Translations under genes and position numbers: made by a program | Notes under the pieces: model-generated | Told to the model about the DNA's origin: nothing | The model's input: only the letters and a program-made list of their open reading frames with translations | Databases searched by the model: none | Assembly: GCA_913058265.1 (NCBI GenBank) | Contig: CAJXPQ010000001.1 | Location: 310,001-374,000, forward strand | Direction of reading: 5' to 3' | Source: an uncultured Oligoflexia bacterium | GTDB lineage: Bacteria > Bdellovibrionota > Bacteriovoracia > Bacteriovoracales > Bacteriovoracaceae | Length of the DNA stretch: 64,000 bases | Part shown: positions 17,151 to 26,180 of the stretch, piece after piece | Numbering within the stretch: position 1 is the stretch's first letter | Layout: every line of letters starts with the position of its first letter

Positions 17151-18884
17151 ATGAAGCTAGCTTTAATCTTCCTTTTTCTCGCATCAACCGACTCATCTGC
17201 TCAAGATTTTTCTTGTAATATGTCTAAGTACAATGAGTACAAAGAACAGATTGAAGTACCTAAATATAAAATTGAAGAAGTTTATAAAATGTTTAAAGAT
17301 AAAGCGCTATTAATGGTACTGGATAAACAGCTTGAATTACAGGAAGTATTTCCACAAAGTGGACACCTTGAACATACTAATAAAGCAAAGGCGAAAATAA
17401 GAGTTGGTGCAAAAAAAGCTTCCATAAACTATTGTACGAAAAACTTAAAGCAATCTGGAAAGAGATATCAAAAACTTGAAAGCCTTATGACTTCCCCCCC
17501 GATTCTTGATAGCAAAAAACAAGAAAACTTTGTTGTAAATCATATTGTGGCCTCTAGTCATATCTCTAAGACACTGCCTCTTTATAACAAACACCTGAGT
17601 ATTCTTGAAAAAAAATACAATAGAATGAAGGCCTTGGCCGGTCGTTGTCAATTTCGAGGACCACAAAGAAGAGTCAAGTGTGCTGATCGCCTCACAAGGC
17701 ATGAAGCTGCCAAAGCAGATATATTAGAATATCAAAAAAAAGCAGAGACAGAGTTTAGTCACTTTCATTATCTGATTAAGGAGTATCCACTTCTAATAGA
17801 CCATGGTGAAGAGTTAGTTGGAATTCCAATTCGTTTTAACTTACGTGCCTCCCCCTTATTATCAAAATTTGGTGAGATGACTGTTAAGAATCCAAGATTA
17901 AGAGGACAGCGTAAACGAGCAAAATACACTCCAACCCTACAGGCCAGTATTAATCAAATGCAGAATTCAGAAAAAAGTGAATTTGGATTTATTCAAAACA
18001 AATTACTCGCCATTGATTTATTAAGAGAAAATTCGGGATTAAAAAACGATATGGTGACAAATATAGATAGTGCCGTAAAAAGACAGTTCAATAAAAATAA
18101 GAAAATGATGAAGTCTCTTTGTAAGAGTGGTGAGAAGAATCAACAATTGCATAATTTTGCAAATTTAGTTGAAGCCGCAATTATGGACGAAGTTCATTCA
18201 ATTGATGATCTTGAAGAACAAAAACTGGCAAAGATGGAGTTGCAAAACCATCACTGTGAAATGAAGTTTGCTCAAATGAAAAAACAAGCTGATAGCCTTG
18301 AAGGTCCTATCGGTGAACTTGCACTCTATGGTGTGGGAGCATCATTAGTACTCAATTTAACACCTGTAGGACCCATGATAATGGGAAGTCGAGCAACTGC
18401 CATGCTCGCCGGAGCCTCCATATCGTTTGTTTCGGCCCTGGTTTGGAAGAGAATAAAATTACAAATGTTTCAAGGCTATGGACAACATTATAATTTAGAA
18501 AAAGCTATGAACTATATAAAGCTAAGTGATGAGAATGCTCTAAGAGAAGCATCATGTCTCTATAGGCAAAGTGCCAGATACTTCTTCCTAGACATACTTC
18601 TATTACCGATAGATGTACTGGGACTGAAGATTACACGCTACGTTCATACCATGCATAAGAATGTCTTAATGGGACGAGAGTTTCTTTTTGAGGCAGAAAA
18701 AAATATGATTCGTTATGGGCAACAGTCCAAATCTTTAAAAGAGATTTCCAACTACAATATCCTCAGAGATGAGCTTCTGGCAGCAAAGGAATTACTAAAA
18801 AGCGGAAAAGATCTTGATGAACTTGGTGGGGCCGTGACAACAATTTATGATATAGGAGTGAAACTTAAAACTCTTGTAAAGTAA
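17151..18884 (+). CDS. Secreted or envelope protein of unknown family, 577 aa
   Basis: It has a signal peptide (MKLALIFLFLASTDSSA) and then a Lys- and Glu-rich, mostly helical region to residue ~385 with scattered Cys. A hydrophobic Gly/Ala block follows (LALYGVGASLVLNLTPVGP and ATAMLAGASISFVSALVW, residues ~388-430), then a ~145-residue helical C-terminal part. A similar plan (long helical exported region, then a Gly/Ala hydrophobic hairpin, then more protein) occurs in the 956-aa gene at 23310, though I see no alignable sequence. Preceded by TATAAT at 17136-17141 and AAGGAT. No function assigned. Confidence 0.65.
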   Translation: MKLALIFLFLASTDSSAQDFSCNMSKYNEYKEQIEVPKYKIEEVYKMFKDKALLMVLDKQLELQEVFPQSGHLEHTNKAKAKIRVGAKKASINYCTKNLKQSGKRYQKLESLMTSPPILDSKKQENFVVNHIVASSHISKTLPLYNKHLSILEKKYNRMKALAGRCQFRGPQRRVKCADRLTRHEAAKADILEYQKKAETEFSHFHYLIKEYPLLIDHGEELVGIPIRFNLRASPLLSKFGEMTVKNPRLRGQRKRAKYTPTLQASINQMQNSEKSEFGFIQNKLLAIDLLRENSGLKNDMVTNIDSAVKRQFNKNKKMMKSLCKSGEKNQQLHNFANLVEAAIMDEVHSIDDLEEQKLAKMELQNHHCEMKFAQMKKQADSLEGPIGELALYGVGASLVLNLTPVGPMIMGSRATAMLAGASISFVSALVWKRIKLQMFQGYGQHYNLEKAMNYIKLSDENALREASCLYRQSARYFFLDILLLPIDVLGLKITRYVHTMHKNVLMGREFLFEAEKNMIRYGQQSKSLKEISNYNILRDELLAAKELLKSGKDLDELGGAVTTIYDIGVKLKTLVK

Positions 18885-18889
18885 CTCCG

Positions 18890-18923
18890 AAAATAAAAAA
18901 TGCCCCTACTGACAAGTAAGGGC
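18890..18923 (-). terminator. Rho-independent terminator of the 574-aa secreted protein gene
   Basis: On the minus strand, GCCCTTACT and AGTAGGGGC pair over 9 bp (one G-U) around a 4-base loop, followed by ATTTTTTATTTT. It lies in the 47-base gap between two convergent genes. On the plus strand it has no T tract, so it serves mainly the minus-strand gene. Confidence 0.75.
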
Positions 18924-18931
18924 AATCATTA

Positions 18932-20656
18932 TTAATAACAAGTTTTATTTGAGACTGGAACAGGATTTAAAAATTTTCCATCACCAATATCTTCCCAGCC
19001 ATCGATTTTTGCTCTTGCAGTGGCAGTTGATCCGTCATCCTGACAAGCTTTTATCCATTGATACAGCTTATTGTTAACACACCTGGTTCCATTGGATCTC
19101 TTACAAAGAACCGTCCCCTCAGCTGCTGCAGAACATGCTTCTCCCTTATAGTTACCACTAACCCATAACCTAGTTGATACTTTTTTCCAATTATGTTTTG
19201 CATGTTGAGCATCATCTTCATCATTACATGTCTTATGAAACTTACTCACAACTCCATTATAACAAGAGACTTGACCCTGAAGTACACATTTTCCCATAGC
19301 ACCACTTGCGCCTGATAAACCAGAAGGATAAATAACAACTGGCACTCCTGCTCTACATAACCATATCTGTCCAGTTGAACTTTTTTCAGTAAGTGTTTGA
19401 TTAGGACATACTGTGTTAAAATAAGAATTATCGGCCTTAGAGCCGTTCACTGCAATAGGAGCAGGCTCCTGATAGTTAGCTCCTACTTTTTTCCATACAC
19501 CCTTAACCGCTGGCGCATATTTTTCACCAATATCATGTTCAACATTTACTCTAATACCTCTTTTTGGAAAATTATCTTTATTACAAGAGTCGCTAGTTTT
19601 CCTGGTGTATTTTTTCTTAAAGTCAGCGACCTTTGTCCAACCAGCTCCTGGATTATCTCCACAGATTGAAACAAACTCTACAATCTTGCTATCCACACAT
19701 TGTTTCTCATAAAGACCATGACACTTGTCCTTCAGCTTACTTTCTGAAGTTATAGAAAAATTTCGATAAGACCCTTTATTGTTTTTAAGTGCTCTTGCAT
19801 GAACTTCATAATCACCAACAGCTAACTCCAAAGGTATCTCGTGAACATTTTTATCTTCCTTTAGATCAAAGGTCTTATTAAATCCATTCGGTCCTTTAAT
19901 TGAGGCTTTAGCACCACCCATTGCACCAAAAATCTTCATGGTAATATTGCCATTAAATACCTCTGATAATCTATAATTTCGTCTATCTCTTGTTCTCGTT
20001 CCATCAATATATATATGTGGAGCTCCACCAGTTTCAAAATCAAAGTTAACTCTAGAACATCCCCACCCATTCTTATACTCAGACTCAAGATCATAATTAC
20101 CAGAGTTCATAGTAATACATAGACGGTATTTTTTCCAAGTAGCTAGGTCCCAATGACAAAAACCTACCTTCGGAATCCCTTCACAACCTACGGGACAACC
20201 TTCTAATATTTTAGCTCTATCACTAGGCGCGTAGCAAAGTAGCGACTTATCAAAGTCTTCTTTTGTTTTTTTAAGATTATTACCGCAAGCACGATATGGA
20301 TTTCCAATATATGTTCTTGCAGTACCACCATCTAGTAAACAATAATCAGGAAGGTCTGTAGCACCACCACATGTAACTAGCATAGCACGACCTTCTTGAG
20401 GTCCCGTCAGTGCACCAATTCCCTCATAAGTTTTTCCTGTGGGATTACAAGACTTCACCCCCATCTTGAACTGATTATAACAAGTACCACGAGCAACAAT
20501 TCCTCCTGCACAATCAGGCTTATACAATCGACACATTTGAATTGAAGGAGATGAGACACCTTGAGCATCAATGCCGCAATCTTGAGCAGTATTTGCACTC
20601 ATCGCTGAAAAACTAATAGTAACTATCAGAAAATAAAATATTCGAAAGATATTCAT
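18932..20656 (-). CDS. Secreted Cys-rich protein of unknown family, 574 aa
   Basis: It has a signal peptide (IFYFLIVTISFSAMSA), with AAGGAG before ATG 20656. The mature protein has roughly 40 cysteines spread along its length in short modules (for example IVARGTCYNQFKMGVKSCN, CVNNKLYQWIKACQDDGS), so it should be disulfide-stabilised outside the cytoplasm. A beta-rich central part (~residues 215-300) contains IYIDGTRTRDRRNY. The later modules repeat a plan of CxxG...V.KF...C and W.KV, suggesting internal duplication. It follows the 112-aa secreted protein gene by 15 bases and is probably cotranscribed. No enzyme motif recognised. Confidence 0.7.
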   Translation of the reverse strand: MNIFRIFYFLIVTISFSAMSANTAQDCGIDAQGVSSPSIQMCRLYKPDCAGGIVARGTCYNQFKMGVKSCNPTGKTYEGIGALTGPQEGRAMLVTCGGATDLPDYCLLDGGTARTYIGNPYRACGNNLKKTKEDFDKSLLCYAPSDRAKILEGCPVGCEGIPKVGFCHWDLATWKKYRLCITMNSGNYDLESEYKNGWGCSRVNFDFETGGAPHIYIDGTRTRDRRNYRLSEVFNGNITMKIFGAMGGAKASIKGPNGFNKTFDLKEDKNVHEIPLELAVGDYEVHARALKNNKGSYRNFSITSESKLKDKCHGLYEKQCVDSKIVEFVSICGDNPGAGWTKVADFKKKYTRKTSDSCNKDNFPKRGIRVNVEHDIGEKYAPAVKGVWKKVGANYQEPAPIAVNGSKADNSYFNTVCPNQTLTEKSSTGQIWLCRAGVPVVIYPSGLSGASGAMGKCVLQGQVSCYNGVVSKFHKTCNDEDDAQHAKHNWKKVSTRLWVSGNYKGEACSAAAEGTVLCKRSNGTRCVNNKLYQWIKACQDDGSTATARAKIDGWEDIGDGKFLNPVPVSNKTCY

Positions 20657-20671
20657 TTGTACTCTCCTTAT

Positions 20672-21010
20672 TTATAATTTTTTCATTTCATATTTTAAAG
20701 TTTCAAAGTCACAGCCAAAAGTCTCTTCTCTGGCCTCAATGACTTCCATCTTCTTAATATTAGCTCTTTCTGCATCAGCTATGATCTTACGAACAATTTC
20801 TGTCGTACAGTCTTCGCCTGCATCTTTTTGAGATCTCATTGCACTAATAGAGCAATTTTCTTTAGCCAATCCTACTTCTAAAGATTTTGTTCTATTCTCA
20901 AAAAGTTTTTTGACATTTACTGCGCGCTCTTCTTGCTTTGATAGATCGCAAGCAAAAGATTGTGAGATCAATAATGTCCCCATAATGATGCCAAAGATAT
21001 AAAATCGCAT
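20672..21010 (-). CDS. Small secreted protein, 112 aa, intact paralogue
   Basis: It has a signal peptide (MRFYIFGIIMGTLLISQSFA), then ~92 mostly helical residues with four Cys (ACDLS, ENCSI, EDCTT, FGCDF), which could form two disulfides. It aligns along its length with the nonsense-mutated copy at 12538-12891, so the family has at least two members here. It is the first gene of a two-gene operon with the 574-aa Cys-rich protein. The start is supported by AAGGAG a few bases upstream. Function unknown. Confidence 0.7.
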   Translation of the reverse strand: MRFYIFGIIMGTLLISQSFACDLSKQEERAVNVKKLFENRTKSLEVGLAKENCSISAMRSQKDAGEDCTTEIVRKIIADAERANIKKMEVIEAREETFGCDFETLKYEMKKL

Positions 21011-21647
21011 AATTCTCCTTAAATAATATTAATATATGAAGCTAATCGGCAAAAGAGAGAAATAGTTAATTATTTATTATTTCAAAGGGTTAATGTGATA
21101 TATTTGTCGGAATTAAATTGATATGTGCCACTAATTAGAGTCTAAAAAGGCTTAAATTTAAGTAATAATTGGATCAATACTTATCCAATCTATTATTTAT
21201 AAAGCATCAGTCATTATCAAACAGGATTACTCCCTACAATAAGTCGGCTGAAAAAGATGTAGATGTTCAAAGCTTTAAAATAGGATATGATCAAGTTATG
21301 AAAAAAAGAAGCAAGACTACTGCTGGCATAATGTCTCTGTGCTTGAGCAGTATCATTCTTTATATCCTTCTAACGCCAAAGCAGAAAATTCTAGGTCATT
21401 ATATCTCATTCTTTCTTTCAAAGATGATCCAACTGAAACACTATTTGTTGATCAGTTCTCCGCCCCACATATTTCGATATCTATAACCCCAAGCTCCTTT
21501 ACACGGCTTGAGAAACTTAACTCTATTGCGAAAGTTATGAGACAGACAGTAGGAAGCCCGGAGCATTTACCTGAATTTGAAAATTATACAAAACTTCGAA
21601 AGTGGGAAAAAGGGAGACTCACTTATAAGAATCAAACCTATAACATT

Positions 21648-21704
21648 AAGGTTAAGGTTAAGGTTAAGGTTAAGGTTAAGGTTAAGGTTAAGGTTAAGGT
21701 TAAG
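21648..21704 (+). repeat. (AAGGTT)9 hexanucleotide array
   Basis: Nine perfect head-to-tail copies of AAGGTT (21648-21701) plus AAG. Read in frame they encode a (Lys-Val)9 run inside the CotH-like sequence, just before its HGKS segment. The unit is a multiple of three, so copy-number change alters length but not frame. Confidence 0.95.
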
Positions 21705-22117
21705 ATACATGGAAAGTCACCTGCATTCGATCACTCAAACAAAGGTCGATTTTCACTAACAGTTAAGATCCTTAATGACATGAAGCTACTTGGCGCAAAA
21801 AGATTTAATCTAATTATATTAAAGAAGGACATAAGGCATTCCGCAGTAAATCGCTTCTATCCTTTTGCTGAAAAGCTTGGACTGTTTAAAGATAAAAAAA
21901 CTTTAGTCAAAGTTAGTGTGAATACAAGAAAGAGCTATCTTGCTTACTTTGAATATCGAATGAATAAGTCATATTTTCAACAAGAGGGATATCCTTCGTT
22001 GTTAGAATTAAACTCTAATTCTATAAAAACTCTGATTATAAATAGTATTAAACTTAAAACTTATGATCTACAAGCAATTAAATTATATCTCGACAAACAT
22101 ACAAAATTAATACATAA

Positions 22118-22125
22118 TTTTTTTT
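22118..22125 (+). repeat. T8 homopolymer at a frame junction
   Basis: Eight T residues at the point where the CotH-like frame must change from frame 0 to frame 2. Frame 2 has a stop at 22115-22117 and frame 0 stops at 22140-22142, so the shift must lie between them, and the run is the obvious site. Confidence 0.7.
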
Positions 22126-23309
22126 CAATTCAAATCATATAAACCAAGTAGAGAATAATAAAACAAAAAACTTACTTCTAGGAGTAAATGATGCAATCGT
22201 AGCTGGTGATACTCAAAAAGTTTTGAGTTTTTTTGATATCCCATATCTTGTTAGTTTTGAAGCCTTAAGTTTTTTATTCCACTTTGATTCTCATGGTTTT
22301 ATGCCTCACAATCAGACGATATTTTTAAATACAAGTAACTACTTATTTTATCCCGCTTTGCACAGAGACTATGTCCCAAGAATAATCAATTCTAGTGAGG
22401 ATCTTGAAGTCGGATATGATGCTAAGTATGAAAGTTTGAATCTATTAAATAATATTTTTGTAAGGAGTGATCAAATTCGGCATCAGAAGTATGAAGTGGC
22501 CTATAAGTTAATAAACAATAAAATGTTTTTAGAAAATAATCGTAAGAGTAATTACAATAAAATAAATAATTTTTTAACTTTGTACTTTCCAGATTTTTTA
22601 AATATAAGGTTAGATGATATTGTTAATAATGCAAAACGCTTAATCGTTTTTGAAGGAGTTCTTGCAAGCTATACTCATCTGGAAAGTAATCTTCAAAAAA
22701 TTCAGACCTATCTAGATCGTTTTAATCCAAAGGTAACTTATATACATCAAAATGGTAATACGATTGTTTCTATCGAGCCTAATTCACAGGCTCCTCTTCA
22801 GATTGAGTTTGAGGATTTTATTAGTAGGATGATAATTCTTGATTCAATCGAGATAAGTGAACAAGAAATCATATCTAATTCATGGGATGCCATTTCCAAG
22901 CACAAATTTTCGGATACATATAATATTGATATAAATAAACAAAAAAGAACATATATGATCTTAATCAAGGGAAAGATCAACCTTAAAGACCTCACTTTAA
23001 AGATCAAAAATAATCTATCTAAGGAGGTAAAAAAAGTTATTCCTACCTTTGACCCAGATCTGGGTTCTATCACTAAAAAAAGAACCCCCTGGCGGTAATA
23101 TCGATTATGTATTTATCGAACTTACTTAGCTTTTACGATTTCATATCATAGTACAAATTCAAAGATATCAGAAGATCATTTACTATGCTTGCAGATAATG
23201 TGATAAAATTAGCATTACTCACAGTCTTAACATTATCCCTAACTTACTGATAACAATGAAAATACTTCACCAGTTTAAGTTCTCACTCAGACTAACCGAC
23301 TAGTTAAGT

Positions 23310-26180
23310 ATGAGATTTTTCTTAATGCTCATTCTTTTGACCTCCGCCCTTAGCTCCTTCGCTAAGGATGGATCTGTTGCAGTCTTAGCTGCAGAACTAA
23401 AAGGTATGTCGTTTACAAGAGTTCAAATGCTCAGAAGCTCATATATCTCCTTTATAAAGGGAATGGAGCAGTCACGTTATACTCATCAAACAACTCCAAC
23501 CGTGGAGTTTTCTAATTTTGATATTATTAGAGAGTACTTTGAAGCAATTGAATCTTATTATAGCGCTTACGCCGCAAGTGGTGATATTTGTTATTTTGGG
23601 GGATGGCCATCAAAGATGAGTGATCAGTTTTGTGAAGCCCCATGGAAGCATAGAGGCGATGGGCAAGTTCAAAGCTTTGGACCTATTTATGATCAAAGTA
23701 TGGCATGTGGTTCACCAAGTAAAATTCGTTGTAATCCGGTTCTTTTTGGTGACGCTAAGACTTGTATTAATATCACTGCCCCTTATAAAGACCTTACCAC
23801 TAAATGTGAAGAACAGACTAAAGATAAAGTTTCAGACTTAGTCAATCAAATTAGAAATAATCCTGACAAGAGAAATAATATGGCCGCTTTAGGTCAAAGT
23901 ATTGATCAATTTTGTGATCAATATAAGATGGAGCGAAATAAAGACTATGATGCCTGTGATGCTTTAAGAAATAGAATTGCAGCTCTTCTAGATACAAATT
24001 CTACAGGACAAGTCGACTCTAAAACAGGACTTCCAGTACCATATGAGCCGCCAGCTCAAATGATACAAGCACAAGAAATATTAAATTCATGTCGAACACA
24101 TCTTGATGATCGTAATGGTCGTGGGATTGTCCAAACTTTAAGTGCGGGAATAGTTAGTTGTGTTGGTGAAAATAATAGAGTTCAGAATAATGCTGAAAAT
24201 TTTAGTTTAGATGATATAGAGAAGGTGGCTGAAGCCTTTACTCCTAATGCAATAGCAAAAGAAATGATGTTAACTGATTATGAGCAAAAGCTTAGATCAA
24301 TTATGGCGATGGAATTATCATTAATGAGCTCTTTTGATGCTTCAAGATATGATGTAAATAATAAAGAAAAATTTCTAAGTCAAGTAACCGCAAAGTTTCC
24401 AAATACTGAAACTGATCCAGAATACCTAGCAGTGTTTAATAAAGTATTTGCTCAGACTCAAGAACTTAAAAATAAAGGATTAATTAAACCTGTTGAATCC
24501 AGTGATATATTAAGCAACTTTGAAACACTCTCAAGTGGAATTCATAAAGAGTGTAAACGAATTTATGAAGAGTTTACTAAAGAAGGCTCACCTAACGCAA
24601 ATAATAGACGAAATAATTTCTTTGAGGGAATTAGGTCGTATAGTGACGAAGAAAATCAAGATATCGCAAGGCTAATAAATGATTTTAGTGGTAAGCTAAA
24701 TTCTCTTGTTGAAGGTTCTCAGGTCGGTTTTCTACTGGGGACTAATCACTTTCGAGATAATATCTTGGATCCAACTATCGACTACGCTTCTGAATGTTTA
24801 AAAGATGGAAACTTCAATGTCATGAGTTCAAATATTTCGGACACAGAAGTTAAAACAGCTTTGGGTGAGGCCAGTGATATAATAGACGAATCATTTAATG
24901 ATCTTGCGGAGCTTGAAAGTGATTTCAAACAGGTAATTGATGAAGATGATATTAAAGATGCTGGTGATGATATCGTAGATCATTACCTTAAGAATAATAA
25001 GCATATTGTCACTGAGGTATTACTGAAATCAGATGCAGCAAAAATGGAAGACCGTACAAAGTATCTTTGTCAGTCTACGCTTGATATAGACTTTTGGGAT
25101 AATACAAAGACATACGTCTCATGGGTGGGTGCCGGACTTTCAGCTGTTGGAGCAGTAGTAAGTGGTGTCTCTTGTGTTGTTCCTGCATTCTCAGCGGTGG
25201 CCTGTCCAACGGCAGTAAAACTTGCGACTACCGCATCAACAATTGTGGCAGGAACTGCAATTGCAGGTGGCGTAGGGACAGCAATACTGACAGGTACCGG
25301 TGTATTTGATTTAAATGAAGGATATAATTTGGAGCACTCAGCAATGCTCTCACAAATACAAGATGAAAAAGAAGCATCTGAATATTTACAACTTTCAAGC
25401 CAAGTAGACTCTCAAATCACATCAGGTTATATGGATCTTGCTGGCGGGGTCGTTGGTGGAACATTCACTGTTGGAGCGAGAAGCTATGGAGCATATAAAG
25501 CCGGAAAAGGTGTATCAGAGTCTGGAAATTTAGTATTAAGGCAAGCAAATCCAGATGGTGATATGTTTTACGGAGATATCCCTGGAACTGGAGTTTGGGA
25601 TGATATAGGTAATGGTTATTCAAGACAGAGAAAAGCGAGTGAACTTGATAATGTAACAATAAATCCAAATGGACCAACAGCAATTGAGTATAGACCAACA
25701 GGTGTGGCAACGAGAAAACCTAATGCGGTTAGAGATGCAGAAGAGTTTGATGAATTATTCATCAAAACACCAACAGGTATAACTTTAAGAAACCCTAATA
25801 TGCCATTAGAAGAGGCCATGCTTAGGACTGGAAGATTAAAAGATCTTGGTAGTAAAGCAGATGATTTTACTGATGATATTGGTCAGATGGTTATTAAAGC
25901 AAACGCATCACTTACTGATGTACAAAAAGCAAAGCAAATTGATGAACTTTATAGTATTGAGCTCGCAAAAGGACTTAATCAGGGAGATGTATATAAGGCA
26001 AGGAACTCTATTCTTGAAGCCCACACTAGATTTCCATGTACAGTGCATAGATGTACTCAAGATCAAATAAAAGCAAAACTACTCTATATGAAAATGAATG
26101 GTGTTCCTAATAATATTGCCAAAGATAGTATTAGACGTGGGCTTACTGGTTATACAGATGAAGCTCTTGATACATTATAG
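23310..26180 (+). CDS. Large secreted protein, N-terminal 956 aa of a split gene
   Basis: It has a signal peptide (MRFFLMLILLTSALSSFA), a Cys-containing region (residues ~90-290; GDICYFGGWP, SMACGSPSKIRCNP), a long acidic helical region (~300-600), a Gly/Ala hydrophobic hairpin (~608-670; VGAGLSAVGAVVSGVSCVV and IVAGTAIAGGVGTAIL) and a helical tail with paired Cys (FPCTVHRCTQ). I do not recognise the family. The frame stops at TAG 26178-26180, but protein-like sequence continues at once in another frame to 27085, so this is probably the first three-quarters of a ~1,258-residue protein. No strong ribosome binding site is seen before ATG 23310. Confidence 0.65.
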   Translation: MRFFLMLILLTSALSSFAKDGSVAVLAAELKGMSFTRVQMLRSSYISFIKGMEQSRYTHQTTPTVEFSNFDIIREYFEAIESYYSAYAASGDICYFGGWPSKMSDQFCEAPWKHRGDGQVQSFGPIYDQSMACGSPSKIRCNPVLFGDAKTCINITAPYKDLTTKCEEQTKDKVSDLVNQIRNNPDKRNNMAALGQSIDQFCDQYKMERNKDYDACDALRNRIAALLDTNSTGQVDSKTGLPVPYEPPAQMIQAQEILNSCRTHLDDRNGRGIVQTLSAGIVSCVGENNRVQNNAENFSLDDIEKVAEAFTPNAIAKEMMLTDYEQKLRSIMAMELSLMSSFDASRYDVNNKEKFLSQVTAKFPNTETDPEYLAVFNKVFAQTQELKNKGLIKPVESSDILSNFETLSSGIHKECKRIYEEFTKEGSPNANNRRNNFFEGIRSYSDEENQDIARLINDFSGKLNSLVEGSQVGFLLGTNHFRDNILDPTIDYASECLKDGNFNVMSSNISDTEVKTALGEASDIIDESFNDLAELESDFKQVIDEDDIKDAGDDIVDHYLKNNKHIVTEVLLKSDAAKMEDRTKYLCQSTLDIDFWDNTKTYVSWVGAGLSAVGAVVSGVSCVVPAFSAVACPTAVKLATTASTIVAGTAIAGGVGTAILTGTGVFDLNEGYNLEHSAMLSQIQDEKEASEYLQLSSQVDSQITSGYMDLAGGVVGGTFTVGARSYGAYKAGKGVSESGNLVLRQANPDGDMFYGDIPGTGVWDDIGNGYSRQRKASELDNVTINPNGPTAIEYRPTGVATRKPNAVRDAEEFDELFIKTPTGITLRNPNMPLEEAMLRTGRLKDLGSKADDFTDDIGQMVIKANASLTDVQKAKQIDELYSIELAKGLNQGDVYKARNSILEAHTRFPCTVHRCTQDQIKAKLLYMKMNGVPNNIAKDSIRRGLTGYTDEALDTL

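Larger units (their letters stand above)
21169..23098 (+). pseudogene. CotH-kinase-like protein gene broken by frameshifts
   Basis: Three frames read as one protein. A piece in frame 1 (from ~21169) can pass to frame 0 at an A7 run (21301-21307), and frame 0 (open to TAA 22140) passes to frame 2 at a T8 run (22118-22125); frame 2 runs to TAA 23096-23098. The joined product resembles CotH-type atypical kinases: a KIHGKSPAFDHSNKGRF segment, then LILKKDIRHSAVNRFYPFAEKLG, then HNQTIFLNTSNYLF and a later HRD. No start codon with a ribosome binding site is visible, so the 5' end may be lost as well. The first join is less certain than the second. Either a decayed gene, a phase-variable one, or sequencing error at homopolymers. 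Confidence 0.6.

Noticed and set aside
21648-21704. Hexamer array as a CRISPR, origin or telomere-like repeat
   Set aside because: Units are contiguous with no spacers, the array is short, and it lies inside a coding frame.
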